A stretch of 64,000 nt of DNA from Agapetus fuscipes. Lineage: Eukaryota > Arthropoda > Insecta > Trichoptera > Glossosomatidae. The position numbers and the translations under genes are program-made. The notes under the pieces were generated by a model that saw only the letters and a list, made by a program, of their open reading frames with translations, had not been told where the DNA came from and did no database searches. The stretch is taken from assembly GCA_951799405.1 (NCBI GenBank), contig OX637334.1:3844001-3908000 (forward strand), given 5' to 3'. Each line of letters begins with the position of its first letter. Positions within the stretch are counted from its first letter, which is position 1. Positions 62,123 through 64,000 of the stretch are shown here, one piece after another.

Positions 62123-62197
62123 TTTGCCTTTTTAGGCGAAAACGTTAGACATAATTTAAATAAAATAAAAGTGAATTAAAACTGTGTGTTATTTAAT
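62123..62197 (+). mobile_element. 75-bp Penelope-like end fragment with 14-bp target duplication
   Basis: Flanked by TAATATACTACGTT at 62109-62122 and 62198-62211. The insert contains TTTAGGCGAAAACGTTAGAC and TAAAAGTGAATTAAAACTGT, matching 58000-58060 in reverse. Confidence 0.75.
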
Positions 62198-62247
62198 TAA
62201 TATACTACGTTATTGTTGGCTATTTATAATGGCTATTTAACATAGTC

Positions 62248-63141
62248 ATGGACAAGTGTGTTCGAGATGCTAGACTTGATGATTGTGGATTAATGATAGG
62301 AGAGAGCAAAGTGAGTGTTCTACTGTATGCGGATGATGCTGTTCTTGTATCGGACTCAGCAGTAGAATTGCAAACGATGCTCTCTAGATTGAACGAAGCT
62401 CTGCTAGGTAATTATTTGAAATTGAATGCAAGTAAGACGAAAGTTTTGATTTTTGAAAGAAATGAAGAAAATACGAACTACGAATTTAGAATAAACGGAA
62501 TGAATGTTGATGTGGTAAATGAGTTTGTATACTTGGGAAGTAAGTTTGAGAAAGATGGAAGAATGACAGGTGAACTTGAAAGAAGAGTAATGAAGGGCAG
62601 GTGTGTACTGGGTGCCACAGCTTGTATCGCCAAAAATCAAAACATTTCTAAAAATGCTCGATTGGCGGTACGCAGTGGCATACTTTTACCCACCTTGATG
62701 TATGGAAGCGAGGCCTGGACGGTGAATGAAAGTGAAATTAGTAAAGTCCATACTGTTGAAATGGACTTTCTAAGAAGTATGATTGGGAAAAAACGGAGTG
62801 ACAGGGTGAGGAATGATTTTGTAAGAAAAGAATGTGGTGCAAAAGAAAGTGTGAAAGTGAAGATTAAAAGAAGTTTGTTAAGATGGTTTGGGCATATGGA
62901 GAGAATGAATGAGGAAAGACTGACGAAGAAAGTATATGTTGGTAGAATAGATGGATGTCGTGGTAGAGGAAGACCGAGAAAGGTATGGATGGACCAAATA
63001 TCCGAAATTGCGAATGAATGGAATATCCAGAGTCATAATAAAAGAAGAGCTTGTATGAAGAAGGTTATGACTCTGGAGGAAATGAAAGAAGTATGCAAGG
63101 ATAGAAAGAAATGGCGGTTGATCTGTGATGTTGGCGGCTAG
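62248..63141 (+). pseudogene. RTE-like reverse transcriptase, C-terminal 297 codons
   Basis: Open frame beginning inside the palm domain. SVLLYADDAVLVSDS at residues 23-37 holds the catalytic Asp pair; LKLNASKTKVLIF follows. The connection region has LMYGSEAWTV, and the C-terminus has RWFGHMERMNEERL, GCRGRGRPRKVW and CKDRKKWRLICDV. The endonuclease and the first catalytic Asp block are missing, so this is a 5'-truncated copy with its remaining frame intact. LINE clade (RTE or a close relative) inferred from C-terminal style and the short tandem 3' tail. Confidence 0.85.
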
Positions 63142-63249
63142 GGTTTGTTAAAGTGAATTTGGTTTTATGATTTAGTTTTTTTTTATGTCCATGTATATAT
63201 TGTTATTTTTATTCTTTGATTTTAAAAAATGTAATTTGTCATGTATGTT

Positions 63250-63510
63250 CCTTGACTTATAGGTTGTTATGCGGCTGACCACCCATAATATAAAAATTGG
63301 TTCACTTTGCCAATGTCACCCCTGTTTCAGGGAAGGACGGCAAGAGTTGCAAGGCTTATGTTCATTTGAGATTGGGTTTTTATATTGTAGGTCCACATGC
63401 GGCATGTGTTAGCGCGAAATTATACATATCTGCTTGTGGGAATGCATTTAGTATAAATCTTAAATGATATATATCTTTGCAGCTTAGATTAGATTAGATT
63501 AGATTGTTGG
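63250..63510 (+). mobile_element. RTE-tail repeat (3' end of the LINE above)
   Basis: TTCCTTGACTTATAGGTTGT to GCAGCTTAGATTAGATTAGA. Confidence 0.85.
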
Positions 63511-63559
63511 TATAAAGAATTGAATCAATAATCTTAAGTTAATCTTGAGTTGCAATTTG

Positions 63560-63795
63560 CAAAGATTCGTTGACATTTAAGGCTCATATTCATTGCATAC
63601 CATCAAGCAAGCGCATGTATGTTCGGCCTTACACATCCTGCGTATGTATGTACATACAAAATAAACCAAATCTCACATAAACTTTGCGACTCCCGCCGCC
63701 TTTTCCTTGTAACCAGGGTGGCATTGGCAAAAGTGAACAACATTTTTACAGCATGGGGGTCAACCTCAAACCAAACTATTAGTCAAGGAATGGTA
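63560..63795 (-). mobile_element. RTE-tail repeat
   Basis: Minus-strand copy facing the preceding one, with the CCCGCCGCCTTTTCC variant and start complement AACTATTAGTCAAGGA. Confidence 0.7.
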
Positions 63796-64000
63796 ACGAT
63801 AAAATCAGATAAGTTATTTGGGTTAAATAGTTATCTATAGAGAAGAACTAAAAAAAAAACTTTTAAAATGTTCTAATTCTGACCATAGTGATAGCCTACG
63901 CTCATGGGTGCATCATCACATCCAGAACTAAAAAACTGTGATATGTGAGAATCAATTCATCCTTCATCGTCGTATAGAAAGGGTGGCTACGAAGACATTG

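Larger units (their letters stand above)
62240..63510 (+). mobile_element. RTE-like LINE, 5'-truncated, with RTE-tail repeat as 3' end
   Basis: RT frame (62248-63141), UTR (63142-63250) and RTE-tail repeat (63250-63510) with a (TTAGA)n tail, in that order. The same order is seen, truncated, at 1327-2080 and 35523-35885. Confidence 0.8.

Overview
This is a gene-poor, AT-rich and extremely repeat-dense stretch of an insect (at least arthropod) nuclear genome. Spliced exons with GT-AG introns, Penelope-like and RTE/Jockey-like retroelements, a Tc1/mariner transposase, tRNA-derived SINEs and several MITE families all point to an animal. I cannot name the species from sequence alone.

The only host gene I can support is part of a Dscam-family (Dscam2-like) cell-adhesion receptor on the + strand. 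Five exons are visible (29360-29484, 53367-53562, 56070-56231, 57363-57494, 59599-59737). Their splice phases chain without a break (1-0, 0-1, 1-1, 1-1, 1-2) and they encode immunoglobulin domains Ig1, Ig2 and the first part of Ig3. The signal-peptide exon must lie upstream and the rest of Ig3 downstream; neither was found. Everything else is intron or upstream sequence, including a 23.9 kb intron inside Ig1.

Layout. 1-29 kb: 5' flank or intron, holding a decayed Penelope-like element (3.0-4.6 kb), a 5'-truncated LINE (4.96-6.79 kb), pieces of other LINEs, and many SINE and RTE-tail repeat copies. 29.4-53.4 kb: the large intron, with a near-intact DD41D mariner (32.3-33.6 kb), an uninterrupted Penelope-like ORF (43.8-45.7 kb) framed by 65-bp inverted repeats and an 11-bp target duplication, solo LTRs and MITEs. 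53.4-60.8 kb: four exons at normal density. Two of them carry tandem duplications that start at or span the 5' splice site and multiply donor-like GT sites. 60.8-64 kb: single-copy sequence, then an RTE-like reverse-transcriptase fragment with its 3' end.

Repeat families are named locally. SINE-A and SINE-B are tRNA-derived and also occur fused as a dimeric SINE. SINE-C is derived from a Ser/Leu-type tRNA. The 'RTE-tail repeat' is a ~250-bp unit present about 30 times; it is also the 3' end of the RTE-like LINE in the window. MITE-1 to MITE-4 and IRX are further dispersed families. All copy assignments were made by eye, so boundaries are approximate (about 5-20 bp) unless a target duplication fixes them.
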